Position numbers and translations under genes: made by a program. From a virus, in IMG/VR virus record IMGVR_UViG_3300029955_000144, positions 1 through 23,691 of that record: DNA of 23,691 nucleotides. One strand, written 5' to 3'. Below are positions 13,667 to 21,682 of this stretch, one piece after another (the first letter of the stretch is position 1; each line of letters opens with the position of its first letter). The notes beneath the pieces are model-generated. The model did no database searches. It had not been told where the DNA came from and was given only the letters and a program-made list of their open reading frames with translations.

Positions 13667-13703
13667 ACCATTCGCCGGTTGAAACCCGGCCCGGAGAAAC
13701 ACA
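13667..13703 (+). promoter_or_regulatory. Leader of the coat gene with small hairpin and RBS
   Basis: This 37-base gap has GCCGG (13674-13678) pairing with CCGGC (13686-13690) around a seven-base loop, then GGAG (13693-13696) seven bases before the coat ATG. Unlike most genes here, the coat gene is not overlapped with its predecessor, which allows translation independent of the scaffold gene. The hairpin leaves the ribosome site free, consistent with high coat output. Confidence 0.45.
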
Positions 13704-14927
13704 ATGGCGAATACCGTTCTCACCCACCAGATGATTGCCCGCGAGGCGGCCGGCATGCTCGAAGAGCAGCTGCCGTTTTTGAAGGGCTTGAACCGCAGCC
13801 GCGAAAAGGCCATCGGCCGGGACGTTGACGGCTACAGCGAAGGCGCGACGGTCAAGATCAAGATCCCCCCTGCGAGCGCGATCTACAACGGCCCGATTTT
13901 CGCTGGTGGTGGCAGTGCTCCTGACCAGAAGGAAACCTTCGCCAACCTGACCGTCAACACCCGCAAGCACGTGGCCCTGATGTTCTCGGCCGCTGAACGA
14001 GCCCTGGAACTGACCGATTTCAAGGAAAGGTTCCTGCGCCCCGCCATCAGCACCCTGGCTTCCGGCGTCCAGGCCGATCTGCTCAACCAGGCGCTCTGGT
14101 GGACCCCCCAGGTCGTCGGCACTGCCGGCGCCGTCCCCTCGTCCAGCGTGACCTACTCGGCCGCCCGCGTGTGGCTGGAAAAGATGCTGGCCCCCGAAGA
14201 GCCCCGCATGGCGATCTGGTCGTCTGACGCCCAGTCCGCCCTGATCGACGCCAGCAAGGTGCTGTTCAATCCCTCGCGGCTCCTGGCCGAAAGCTACCTC
14301 AAGGGCAGCTGCGGCGAGTTCATGGGCTTCGAGTTCTTCGAATCCCAGGCGACCCCCTACCTGACCAACGGCACCCAGACCCTCACCGGACTGACCATTT
14401 CCGCCACAGCCGGCCAGTCGGGTTCCGTGCTGAACATCGCTGGTGCCACCATCGGCAACACCATCGCCGCTGGCGCCATTTTCACCATCGCCAACGTCTA
14501 TGCCGTCCATCCGCTGCTCGGATTCGCCTACGGCACCACCCTGCGCCAGTTCGTGGTGACCGCGCCCGTCACTGTCACCAGCACCACGCAGCAGCCGATC
14601 CCGGTCTACCCGCCGATCACCACCGCCGCCCCCGACATCCCGTTCTGCTCTGCGCTGCCCGCCGCTTCCGCCGCCCTGACCTTCTGGGGCTCCGCGAACA
14701 CCGCCTACCGCCAAAACCTGCTGTTCCAGCGCGATGCCTACGCTGCGGCCTTCGTGCCCCTGCCTGTCATCGCTGGATGCGAGGGCTATACCTTCGACAC
14801 CGACGAAATGGCGGTCCGCGTCATGACTGGCGGAAACGTCCTGAACGACACCGAAGTGACCCGCATTGACGTGCTGTATGGCCTCGTCGGCGTCCGGGGC
14901 TACCACGCCTGCCGCGTGTCGGAGTAG
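13704..14927 (+). CDS. Major capsid (coat) protein, P22 gp5-like
   Basis: This 407 aa protein follows portal and scaffold and carries the P22 coat pattern. The N-terminal arm is MANTVLTHQMIAREAAGMLE, followed by the HK97-fold core with YSEGATVKIKIPP (about 48-60) and LTVNTRKHVALMFSAAERAL (about 80-99). A beta-rich insertion (about 220-310) corresponds to the P22 I-domain. C-terminal core strands end VGVRGYHACRVSE. It forms the T=7 shell expected of this group. Codons are strongly C-ending, as for a high-copy product. Confidence 0.93.
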   Translation: MANTVLTHQMIAREAAGMLEEQLPFLKGLNRSREKAIGRDVDGYSEGATVKIKIPPASAIYNGPIFAGGGSAPDQKETFANLTVNTRKHVALMFSAAERALELTDFKERFLRPAISTLASGVQADLLNQALWWTPQVVGTAGAVPSSSVTYSAARVWLEKMLAPEEPRMAIWSSDAQSALIDASKVLFNPSRLLAESYLKGSCGEFMGFEFFESQATPYLTNGTQTLTGLTISATAGQSGSVLNIAGATIGNTIAAGAIFTIANVYAVHPLLGFAYGTTLRQFVVTAPVTVTSTTQQPIPVYPPITTAAPDIPFCSALPAASAALTFWGSANTAYRQNLLFQRDAYAAAFVPLPVIAGCEGYTFDTDEMAVRVMTGGNVLNDTEVTRIDVLYGLVGVRGYHACRVSE

Positions 14928-14930
14928 ACA

Positions 14931-15161
14931 ATGGCTGACTACCCCAAGATGATCTACAAGGATTTCGCGGCCAACCCCGGGGAATATCTGATCGTCCAGA
15001 ACGCATCCGAGGAAACCCGGGCGCGGAAAAAGGGGTGGCGGAACTGGGACGAAGGGGCCGTAGTCGTGGCTCCCGCCCCTGACCCTGCGGCTGCCGTCAC
15101 CTTCACCCCGGCCGATCCCGCTACCCCGGATCCCGCCGCCGATCCCGCAGTGGAGGCTTAA
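14931..15161 (+). CDS. Small hypothetical protein, 76 aa, proline/alanine tail
   Basis: The start lies three bases after the coat stop, with GGAG (14921-14924). An N-terminal globular part (MADYPKMIYKDFAANPGEY..., to about residue 45) is followed by a repetitive Pro-Ala-Asp-Thr tail with DPAA/ADPA units. Small genes directly after the coat often encode head accessory or head-completion factors. The basic/aromatic segment ARKKGWRNWDEG resembles motifs in other small phage head-region proteins. The specific role is unknown. Confidence 0.65.
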   Translation: MADYPKMIYKDFAANPGEYLIVQNASEETRARKKGWRNWDEGAVVVAPAPDPAAAVTFTPADPATPDPAADPAVEA

Positions 15162-15164
15162 CCG

Positions 15165-15458
15165 ATGCCCGCAAAGTCCAAGGCCCAACTCCGATGGGTG
15201 AATAGCCCTGCTGGTCACAAAGCCTTGGGCGAGGCGGGCGTCAAGGAATGGGACAAGGCTTCAAAAGGGCTCAAGTTGCCCGAAAAGGCGAAAACCATGA
15301 AGAAACAGAAGGAAATCGGAATCCCCAAGGGCGCCCCCGCTTCCGTGAAGCGCAAGGATGATGCCTACGACAAGAAACATGCCCTCAAGGAAGGCTCCAA
15401 GGCCGACCTGAAGGCCGACCGGAAGCTCATGAAGGCTTCCAAGAAAGGGAAGAAGTGA
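15165..15458 (+). CDS. Very lysine-rich small protein, 97 aa
   Basis: 26 lysines and 3 arginines make about 30% of residues. It starts MPAKSKAQLRWVNSPAGH, resembling small phage proteins of the 'MPAKSKAQ' type (DUF3008-like), and ends SKKGKK. A middle segment (PKGAPASVKRKDDAYDKK) is likely disordered. It could bind DNA or RNA or be packaged in the head. GGAGG (15152-15156) lies upstream. It is the first of three adjacent small basic proteins. Function unproven. Confidence 0.68.
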   Translation: MPAKSKAQLRWVNSPAGHKALGEAGVKEWDKASKGLKLPEKAKTMKKQKEIGIPKGAPASVKRKDDAYDKKHALKEGSKADLKADRKLMKASKKGKK

Positions 15459-15655
15459 TGGCCAAGAAGAGCTACGCCCAGGGCTACTCCGGCAAGAAGA
15501 TCGACATGGAAGATGACGAGATCCCGGGCGTTCCGAGGCTCGGCAAACCCGGCATCCACCACGATCCCGAGATGGCCAAGCGCGACACCGGCCGCATCGC
15601 CAAGGCGGTCGCCGGCCCGCACCAGCACCATTCGTCCAAGAATTACAAGGGCTAG
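15458..15655 (+). CDS. Small basic protein, 65 aa, His/Lys-rich tail
   Basis: ATG 15458 is chosen for the TGATG overlap and the upstream AGGGA site; GTG at 15455 is the alternative. The product has a basic start (MAKKSYAQGYSGKK), a short acidic patch (MEDDEIPG) and a His-rich end (GPHQHHSSKNYKG). It is probably disordered. It sits between two other small basic genes in the coat-tail interval. No family was recognised. Confidence 0.6.
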   Translation: MAKKSYAQGYSGKKIDMEDDEIPGVPRLGKPGIHHDPEMAKRDTGRIAKAVAGPHQHHSSKNYKG

Positions 15656-15657
15656 CC

Positions 15658-15792
15658 ATGCGCGATGAGACCTGGGCCAAAAAGCGGAAAGAGCAATACG
15701 CCGAAACCAGGAAACCCGTTGCTCCGCTGGGGACGAACCCCAGAAACACGCCCCCGGCGGTTGTCAAGGCCACTCCCAAGAAAGGCAAGTGA
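15658..15792 (+). CDS. Small basic protein, 44 aa
   Basis: A short frame with AAGGG (15647-15651) upstream of ATG 15658, filling the space between two genes with only two- and three-base gaps. The product (MRDETWAKKRKEQYAETRK... ending in ATPKKGK) is strongly basic and probably disordered. Tight packing, a good ribosome site and a composition like its two neighbours support it. Function unknown. Confidence 0.55.
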   Translation: MRDETWAKKRKEQYAETRKPVAPLGTNPRNTPPAVVKATPKKGK

Positions 15793-15795
15793 AGT

Positions 15796-16545
15796 ATGAA
15801 AGTCCTGGACCTGATTGACCGAGCGTATCGCATCATCGGCGTGTTGGCCGAAGGCGAGACGCCCACCCCTCAGCAGGCCCAGGACGCTTTCAACGTCATC
15901 AACGTGATGTTGGACGAGTGGAACACCCAGGAAGGTATGAGCGTTTCCAACGTCATGGTTTCGACCCTGATCCAGCCCCCCAGCACGGTCCCCACCGAAG
16001 GGTTCAGCGTAACCATCGGGCCGGCCGGAACCATCGTGGTCCCCACCCGCCCGGTTGGCATTGCCGTGGCGACCCTCACCATGCCGTCCACGGCAAGTGC
16101 GGGAACCATCGATTACCCACTCCAGATCCTCTCCGTTGAGGAATGGAATTCTATCACCCTGAAGCAGACCCAGACCAACATCCCCCGTGGAATTTACTTC
16201 GACCAGCAGTTCCCCACCGGGAACATCTCTTTCTGGCCTTGCCCATCGGTCCAGGTAACCCTGAACCTGACCTACTGGAGCCAGGCAGCGGCTTTCGCAA
16301 CCATCAACGATGTGGTCAACCTCCCGCCCGGGTGGATGAAGGCGATCATCTACAACCTGGCAGTGGAGTTGTCCCACGAATTCCCTGGATGCCCAATCGG
16401 CCAGACGGTCCTTTCGACTGCCCTGGGTGCTCGTGCAGCCATCAAGCGGTCGAATCACCGTGTGCATTACCTCGGGTGTGACGCCGCGATCCTGGGACAG
16501 CCCCCCATCGGCTATTCCCTGGCCGACTTCCTGGCGGGGAGGTAG
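15796..16545 (+). CDS. Tail accessory factor, P22 gp4-like (head completion)
   Basis: This 249 aa protein has the P22 gp4-type N-terminal helical pattern MKVLDLIDRAYRIIGVLAEGE...AQDAFNVINVMLDEWNTQ. A beta-rich middle follows (SVTIGPAGTIVV...), then YPLQILSVEEWNSI and a helical C-terminus (LPPGWMKAIIYNLAVELSHEF, about 176-196). In P22, gp4 forms a twelve-member ring under the portal and stabilises packaged heads. Its place before the gp10-like gene matches P22 order. The ribosome site is weak (AAAGG about ten bases away). Confidence 0.85.
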   Translation: MKVLDLIDRAYRIIGVLAEGETPTPQQAQDAFNVINVMLDEWNTQEGMSVSNVMVSTLIQPPSTVPTEGFSVTIGPAGTIVVPTRPVGIAVATLTMPSTASAGTIDYPLQILSVEEWNSITLKQTQTNIPRGIYFDQQFPTGNISFWPCPSVQVTLNLTYWSQAAAFATINDVVNLPPGWMKAIIYNLAVELSHEFPGCPIGQTVLSTALGARAAIKRSNHRVHYLGCDAAILGQPPIGYSLADFLAGR

Positions 16546-16547
16546 AC

Positions 16548-18038
16548 ATGGGCCTAACCCGCATCCCAGGGTTCATTTCGGGCAGCTACACCCTTCGCCA
16601 GTGGCAGGCCGAATGCCAGCGCTGTCTGAACCTGTATCCCGAAATGGACGAGATGGGGACCGCCGCGAACCAGGAGAAGGGGATCCTGACCTCGACCCCT
16701 GGCCTGACGCTGCTGGGGAGCATCGGCGCTGGACCAATCCGCGGCCTATGGACCGCTTCTGATGGGAATCTATATTGCGTCAGCGGGAACGGCCTCTATT
16801 TGGTGTCCGAAACATGGAGCGGGATGCCATTGGGGACCTTGGGGACCGCATCAGGACGGGTCCAGATAGCCGATAATGGGGCACAACTCTGCGTTGTGGA
16901 TGGGCAAGGGTATGTTTGGACTTTCGCTCCCGATGCCAACACCACCCAGTTTTTGCCATTGGCAGACGTATCTGGCTGGCAGGGGTCCAATGTGGTGGCC
17001 TATCTGGACCAGTGGGGCATCTTTGCCGTCCCGGGAACGGCCGAATTCTATACTTCGAATCAGCTTGACTTCACGACATACAATGGGACCAGTGTAGAAA
17101 CCAGCCCGAACTATGCCTACAAGGCTGGGTTCTCGGATCCCATTGTATCGATCATGGCGGACCATTCCAACGTCTGGATTTTCGGGAGTCAAACGACTGA
17201 AGTCTGGTATGACGCCCAGTCGGCACCCCCGGGGATCGTCCTCTCTCGGATCCCTGGCAGCATCCTGGAAGTCGGGTGCTGTTCCCCAAACAGCCCATGC
17301 CAGGTCATGAATCAGATGTTCTGGCTGGGCGATGGGCGCCATGGATCCGGCGTCGTATGGATGGCCCAAGGCTATGCGGCACCACCGGTTCGGGTGAGCA
17401 CGCATGCGGTCGAAGAAGAACTGCTGTCCTATGGCTACGCCAACCTCCAACAGGCCACGTCCTGGAGCTATGAGCAGGACGGGCACGGCTTTTATTGTCT
17501 GAATATTCCCGGCGCCCCTGTGACCTGGTGCTATGACGTTACCTCCCGGCTCTGGCATGAGCGGGCGGCCCTCGTAGCTGGCCAGGACTCCAGGCATATT
17601 GCCGACTGCCACGCATGGTGGAACGGGACCCATGTGGTGGGCGACTACCAGACCGGAAACCTCTACTCCCTGGACCAGGACAACAACACGGACAACGGCT
17701 CTCCCAGACTCTGGATGCGCCGAACCCCGCATATGGCGAACAACAACCTGGCGCTCTATTTCAGCCGTGTCCAGTTAGAAATGGAGGTTGGTGTTGGCCT
17801 TGACGGGTCCGGACAGGGAATCAATCCCCAGGTCATGATGCGCTATAGCAATGACGCCGGCATGACGTGGAGCGCGGAGCGTTGGGCCTCATCCGGCGCA
17901 ATTGGCGGTTATCTGACCCGGTGCAAGTGGGATCGCTGCGGCAAGAGCCGGAATCGCGTCTGGGAATTCAGCGGGACCGACCCCGTGTCCTGGACGCTGT
18001 TTGGGGCAGAGATGCAGACCACACAGGGGTTAGCATGA
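16548..18038 (+). CDS. Packaged-DNA stabilisation / tail hub protein, P22 gp10-like
   Basis: This 496 aa protein (P22 gp10 is 472 aa) begins MGLTRIPGFISGSYTLRQWQ and QRCLNLYPEMD, typical of this family. It is rich in beta-strands and aromatic residues throughout, with WIFGSQTTEVWYD and HGFYCLNIPGAPVTWCYDV later, consistent with a propeller-like fold. In P22, gp10 forms the hexameric tail hub holding the spikes and needle. A strong GGGGAGG (16536-16542) precedes the ATG. The stop overlaps the fibre gene. Confidence 0.9.
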   Translation: MGLTRIPGFISGSYTLRQWQAECQRCLNLYPEMDEMGTAANQEKGILTSTPGLTLLGSIGAGPIRGLWTASDGNLYCVSGNGLYLVSETWSGMPLGTLGTASGRVQIADNGAQLCVVDGQGYVWTFAPDANTTQFLPLADVSGWQGSNVVAYLDQWGIFAVPGTAEFYTSNQLDFTTYNGTSVETSPNYAYKAGFSDPIVSIMADHSNVWIFGSQTTEVWYDAQSAPPGIVLSRIPGSILEVGCCSPNSPCQVMNQMFWLGDGRHGSGVVWMAQGYAAPPVRVSTHAVEEELLSYGYANLQQATSWSYEQDGHGFYCLNIPGAPVTWCYDVTSRLWHERAALVAGQDSRHIADCHAWWNGTHVVGDYQTGNLYSLDQDNNTDNGSPRLWMRRTPHMANNNLALYFSRVQLEMEVGVGLDGSGQGINPQVMMRYSNDAGMTWSAERWASSGAIGGYLTRCKWDRCGKSRNRVWEFSGTDPVSWTLFGAEMQTTQGLA

Positions 18039-18904
18039 CGTCTATCCCGCCTGTCCCTCTCGGCCCAATAGTGGATCCCAAAACAGGGACCATGAATCAG
18101 ACGTTCTCCCAATGGCTGGTCCAGAGTATACGCCCAGCTGTAGTAAATTCCCTATCGACTATCACGTTGACGGGTGACGTTACTGGCTCGGGAGGGTCCA
18201 GCTTTGCGACGACGATCTCTGCTGGAGCTGTGACCTTGGGGAAGATGGCAGCACTGCCCCTAACCTCCCTGATCGGGAATAGCTCGGGGTCCGCCGCCAC
18301 CCCCCAGGCCCTTACTCCGGTCCAGGTCACGGCCATGCTCAATGCCTTCACCCCAACGGCACAGGGACTTGTCATAGCTTCAGGAGGTGGCACCCTGAAC
18401 TTTGCCCGTGCCGATGGCGTCTGGGACGTCCCTCCCGCAGCGGGGCCGGCTGGCGGGGATCTGGCGGGGACCTTCCCGAGCCCGACCGTGGCAGGGCTGC
18501 TTGGGTCACCCCTCCCGTCGCTGTCCGTGGGCAACCTCTTCTACAACGGAACCAGCTGGGTAATGTCCACCCCGCTAACCGAGACGGATGGGACCTGGAC
18601 CACCACCGCGACCAATCTTACCATCGTCGGCACCCCAACATATACGGCAAAATTCAAGAGAATTGGTAACATCGAGTTTTTTACCATGATGGTCCAGGCG
18701 ACCACCAGTACTGCCAGCACTACGAACAGCACAAACTTCACCACCCGAACCACTCCAGCCGGATATGGAGCCTGTATCGCTGTGGATAACGTCAGCAACG
18801 TGTCTTATGGAACCGGGTCTATTTCAACTTCTGGGAAAATTTACCCACCCACCTGGCCTGCATCCGCATGGGTCATTATCACCGGCTGGTATTTCACCAC
18901 GTAA
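18035..18904 (+). CDS. Tail fibre / receptor-binding protein (probable), 289 aa
   Basis: ATG 18035 overlaps the gp10 stop (ATGA). The N-terminal part (PPVPLGPIVDPKTGTMNQTFSQWL) resembles the virion-anchoring segment of short-tailed phage fibres. Fibre-type repeats follow: ITLTGDVTGSGG, TSLIGNSSGSAATPQALTP and GGDLAGTFPSPTVAGLLG. The C-terminal domain (about 190-289) is Thr/Ser/Asn-rich, ends in aromatic strands (WVIITGWYFTT), and probably carries the host-contact surface. Its DNA is visibly richer in A and T. The receptor is unknown, and no depolymerase motif is seen. Confidence 0.8.
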   Translation: MTSIPPVPLGPIVDPKTGTMNQTFSQWLVQSIRPAVVNSLSTITLTGDVTGSGGSSFATTISAGAVTLGKMAALPLTSLIGNSSGSAATPQALTPVQVTAMLNAFTPTAQGLVIASGGGTLNFARADGVWDVPPAAGPAGGDLAGTFPSPTVAGLLGSPLPSLSVGNLFYNGTSWVMSTPLTETDGTWTTTATNLTIVGTPTYTAKFKRIGNIEFFTMMVQATTSTASTTNSTNFTTRTTPAGYGACIAVDNVSNVSYGTGSISTSGKIYPPTWPASAWVIITGWYFTT

Positions 18905-18912
18905 AGGCTACC

Positions 18913-19380
18913 ATGATTATCCACCACGTGCATCAGTCTGGATACGGGGTTGAAGACGCCCCCGCCGAGAAGATCCGCACTGCCATCTACCAGGCTGAGA
19001 AGATCATCGCCAGCGTCCCGCCCGGGACCGAAGCGGTGGACTGCTCGCCGACCAAACATCTGTTCGTGCATGGGGTCTACGCCCGCGAGGTGTTTTTGCC
19101 GGCTGGGTCCTGGAACACCGGGAAACTCCATGCCCATGAGGACCTGTTGATCATCGCCAAGGGCCGCGTGACCTTCTACACCGAAAACGGAGCCACGACC
19201 CTGGAGGGACCCTGCATGACCACTGTCAAGGCCATGACCAAGCCGCTCGTCCACGCCCACACGGATGTATGGATGTATTCCGCCCATGCGAACCCTCACG
19301 GGCACACGGACCCGGAGGCCATGGAACGGGAATCCGTTGTCCCTAACGAAATTGGAGTCATCCCGGAGGTATTGTCATGA
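18913..19380 (+). CDS. Cupin-like histidine-rich protein, 155 aa
   Basis: ATG 18913 has AAAGG (18903-18907) upstream. The centre follows a cupin barrel: GSWNTGKLHAHEDLLIIAKG (65-84) with His73, His75 and Glu76, then a strand region, then KPLVHAHTDVW (110-120) with His114 and His116. A His-rich end (SAHANPHGHTD) follows. Metal binding is likely. Cupin-type proteins occur near fibre genes in several phages, with uncertain roles such as sugar modification or fibre assembly. It lies between the fibre and ejection genes and overlaps the latter. The substrate is unknown. Confidence 0.7.
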   Translation: MIIHHVHQSGYGVEDAPAEKIRTAIYQAEKIIASVPPGTEAVDCSPTKHLFVHGVYAREVFLPAGSWNTGKLHAHEDLLIIAKGRVTFYTENGATTLEGPCMTTVKAMTKPLVHAHTDVWMYSAHANPHGHTDPEAMERESVVPNEIGVIPEVLS

Positions 19381-20087
19381 CGTGGGTAGCAGCAGCAATC
19401 GGTGGGGCGTCCATTGTCGGATCCCTGATCTCGAGCAACGCATCAAGCAACGCGGCGCAGACGCAGGCCGATTCTGCGAATAGCGCCAACCAGCTTCAAT
19501 GGAACATGTACCAGCAGACCAGGACCGACAATCAGCCGGCGTTGGATGCCCGGAACAATGCCTTGTCCCAGCTCCAGGGCTCCAACGGGATCGGGAATTT
19601 CAATTTCAATGAATACACCGACCCCAGCGCTCAATACGCCATGGGGCAAGGCCAGGATGCCCTGAGTCGGGCCAGCGCGAACAAAGGCGGGATGCTCAGC
19701 GGGTCGAACATGGCTTCACTGGACAACTACAGCCAGCAGATGGGGAACCAGGCATACAGCAACGCCTACAACCGATACCAGAGCAACATCGGTAACCTCA
19801 TGAGCCTTGCCGGCCTGGGCCAGAACGCCGGGGCACAGACCACCAGCGCGGGGACCTCGGCCAGCAATTCGATGGCCAACACCCTGACCAGCGCGGGGGC
19901 GGCGAGCGCTGCCGGACAGATTGGGGTCGCTAATGCCTACACCTCAGGGATCAATGGCGTATCGAACGCCTATGGGAATTACAGCACGCTGTCGAACCTC
20001 CAGAATAACTCAAACAACAACTGGGCGGCCCAGAACATCCAGACTTACCCGGCTGGCACGGCGTCCGGCACGGGGGAGGCATTCTAA
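19377..20087 (+). CDS. DNA transfer / ejection protein, P22 gp7-type (probable)
   Basis: This 236 aa protein starts with a short hydrophobic segment (MTWVAAAIGGASIVGSLISS), followed by an Ala/Ser/Gln/Asn-rich helix (SNAAQTQADSANSANQLQWN) and MYQQTRTDNQPALDARNNAL. This is a common signature of phage 'DNA transfer' proteins in P22-like podoviruses. The rest is Gly/Asn/Ser-rich with very few charged residues. Such proteins are packaged in the head and ejected to form a trans-envelope channel. It overlaps both neighbours. The subtype is inferred from order and pattern. Confidence 0.78.
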   Translation: MTWVAAAIGGASIVGSLISSNASSNAAQTQADSANSANQLQWNMYQQTRTDNQPALDARNNALSQLQGSNGIGNFNFNEYTDPSAQYAMGQGQDALSRASANKGGMLSGSNMASLDNYSQQMGNQAYSNAYNRYQSNIGNLMSLAGLGQNAGAQTTSAGTSASNSMANTLTSAGAASAAGQIGVANAYTSGINGVSNAYGNYSTLSNLQNNSNNNWAAQNIQTYPAGTASGTGEAF

Positions 20088-21682
20088 TGGCACTCGATCC
20101 CGCAATCGCACTCCAGGCCGGCCAAGGGGTTACGCCGCTCCAGGACCCCATCCAGCGGGCCTCCCAGTTCGCGCAGCTACAGAATATGCAGCAGCAGAAC
20201 CAGCTTGGGGGAATCAAGGTTCAGCAGGACCAACTTGCCCTCCAGGACCAGCAGAAGATGCGGCAAATCATGTCGGATCCATCCATTGATTTCACCAAAC
20301 CGGATGCCCTGGACCAAGTAGCAGCCAAGGGCGCAGCGGCGGGTATCTCGCCCCAGACGCTTTTGAACCTTCGGAACAGTCAAATGGAGTTCCAGAAGAA
20401 CTTCTATGCCATGTCCAAGGACAAACAGGCGCTTGGGCTCCAGCGCCGGGATGACATGCGCGGAGAACTTACCGCCTTGGTACAGGACCCGTCCTATGAC
20501 CCCAGCAACCCGGCTTATCAGGCCAAGTATTCGGGGATACTCGGAAAATACCAGGATGTGGAGGCTGCCGGGAAACTACCACAGCAGGCGGTCCCTGCCG
20601 CTCAATTACAGCCTTCAATCAATGGCCTCGCTGCCGGGTCTGCGCTCATGAAAGAGGCGACGGAACGGACTGCGGCAAACGCCCGGGCCACGGCGGCGAA
20701 TTTCAAGGTGGTCAATGGAACGCTGATGGACTTGTCCAGCGGGACGCCTAAACCGGCGATGCCCGCAACTGCCACCGACCCGAACCAGTGGAATTCATTG
20801 GTGGACAACGTGATCCCCACCGGGAAGGGCAATGACGCCTTGAACGTGCGGACCCATAATCTGGTCAATTTCTACCTCCAACAGGGGAATATCGAGGGGG
20901 CACAGAAGGTTGTTTCCGAGGCCGGTAGCCAGTTGGGAACCATCGAAAAGGAGACGAACCCATCAGTTGTGGGGTCCAAGGTGAACGTGGCTGTTGCCAC
21001 GGAGGTTGCCAAGGCAAAAGCCCAAATGGCGATGAACCCGGCCGCCGTGGGTCAAGTCCCCCCGCACTTGGTGCCTACGGCCATTGCTGACTATAACAAG
21101 GCCAGTGAAGCCAACGCCGAGGCGCAGAGCGCAGCCAACGACATGCAGACGTTCACCAACCTCGCCCGATCCGGCAACAAGATTGCCTACGCATACTCCC
21201 CAGTGGAGGGCGTCCTAACGCTGAACACCGGGCGCGGTGTCAAGCGCGTGAATATGAGCGAGATTGAGTCCTATGGTGGCGCCGGGTCGATGGCGGACAA
21301 GGTCCGGTCGTTCTTTGGGAAGGCCACTTCTGGTGCGTCCATTCCTGCCAACGTCCTTGATGACATTGACCAACTGCATACTCAGATCACGGCAAATGCC
21401 GCAGACCTGTATTCCAGGAAGGTTTCATCTATCAACAACTCCTACGGGGCGAAGTTCCAGCCGATGAGCCTGGGGAGCGGCGCCCCGGGCGGCCAAGGGA
21501 CTCCACAAGGGTATCCTGGCCAGCAGCCAGTGCCCCCGGTGCGCCCCCAGGCTGGCAACCAACAGCAAAGGCAATCCCCCCCTATGGACCCCACGACTCA
21601 AGCCAAAGTCCAAGCGCTCCGAGCCAAGGGTGTCTCTGAAGCCCAGATCCAGGCGGCCCTCGCGGCAAGGGGGCAACAGTGA
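20087..21682 (+). CDS. Ejection (internal virion) protein, P22 gp20-like position
   Basis: This 531 aa protein begins with MALDPAIALQAGQGVTPL and a Gln-rich helix (about 25-65), common in podovirus ejection proteins. A long, mostly helical body follows, with Ala-rich segments (about 180-200 and 290-360). A Pro/Gly/Gln disordered region comes next (about 460-505). The C-terminal segment (TTQAKVQALRAKGVSEAQIQAALAARGQQ) looks like a short helical hairpin. The order after the gp7-like gene suggests a gp20 equivalent. TAATG overlap at the start; its stop overlaps the next GTG. Confidence 0.78.
   Translation: MALDPAIALQAGQGVTPLQDPIQRASQFAQLQNMQQQNQLGGIKVQQDQLALQDQQKMRQIMSDPSIDFTKPDALDQVAAKGAAAGISPQTLLNLRNSQMEFQKNFYAMSKDKQALGLQRRDDMRGELTALVQDPSYDPSNPAYQAKYSGILGKYQDVEAAGKLPQQAVPAAQLQPSINGLAAGSALMKEATERTAANARATAANFKVVNGTLMDLSSGTPKPAMPATATDPNQWNSLVDNVIPTGKGNDALNVRTHNLVNFYLQQGNIEGAQKVVSEAGSQLGTIEKETNPSVVGSKVNVAVATEVAKAKAQMAMNPAAVGQVPPHLVPTAIADYNKASEANAEAQSAANDMQTFTNLARSGNKIAYAYSPVEGVLTLNTGRGVKRVNMSEIESYGGAGSMADKVRSFFGKATSGASIPANVLDDIDQLHTQITANAADLYSRKVSSINNSYGAKFQPMSLGSGAPGGQGTPQGYPGQQPVPPVRPQAGNQQQRQSPPMDPTTQAKVQALRAKGVSEAQIQAALAARGQQ

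Noticed and set aside
13524-15218. Long 564-codon open frame on the minus strand
   Set aside because: It runs antisense across the scaffold end, coat gene and following gene. Its Gly/Arg/Asp-rich repetitive protein is typical of the complement of high-GC3 coding DNA, and it has no recognisable domain.
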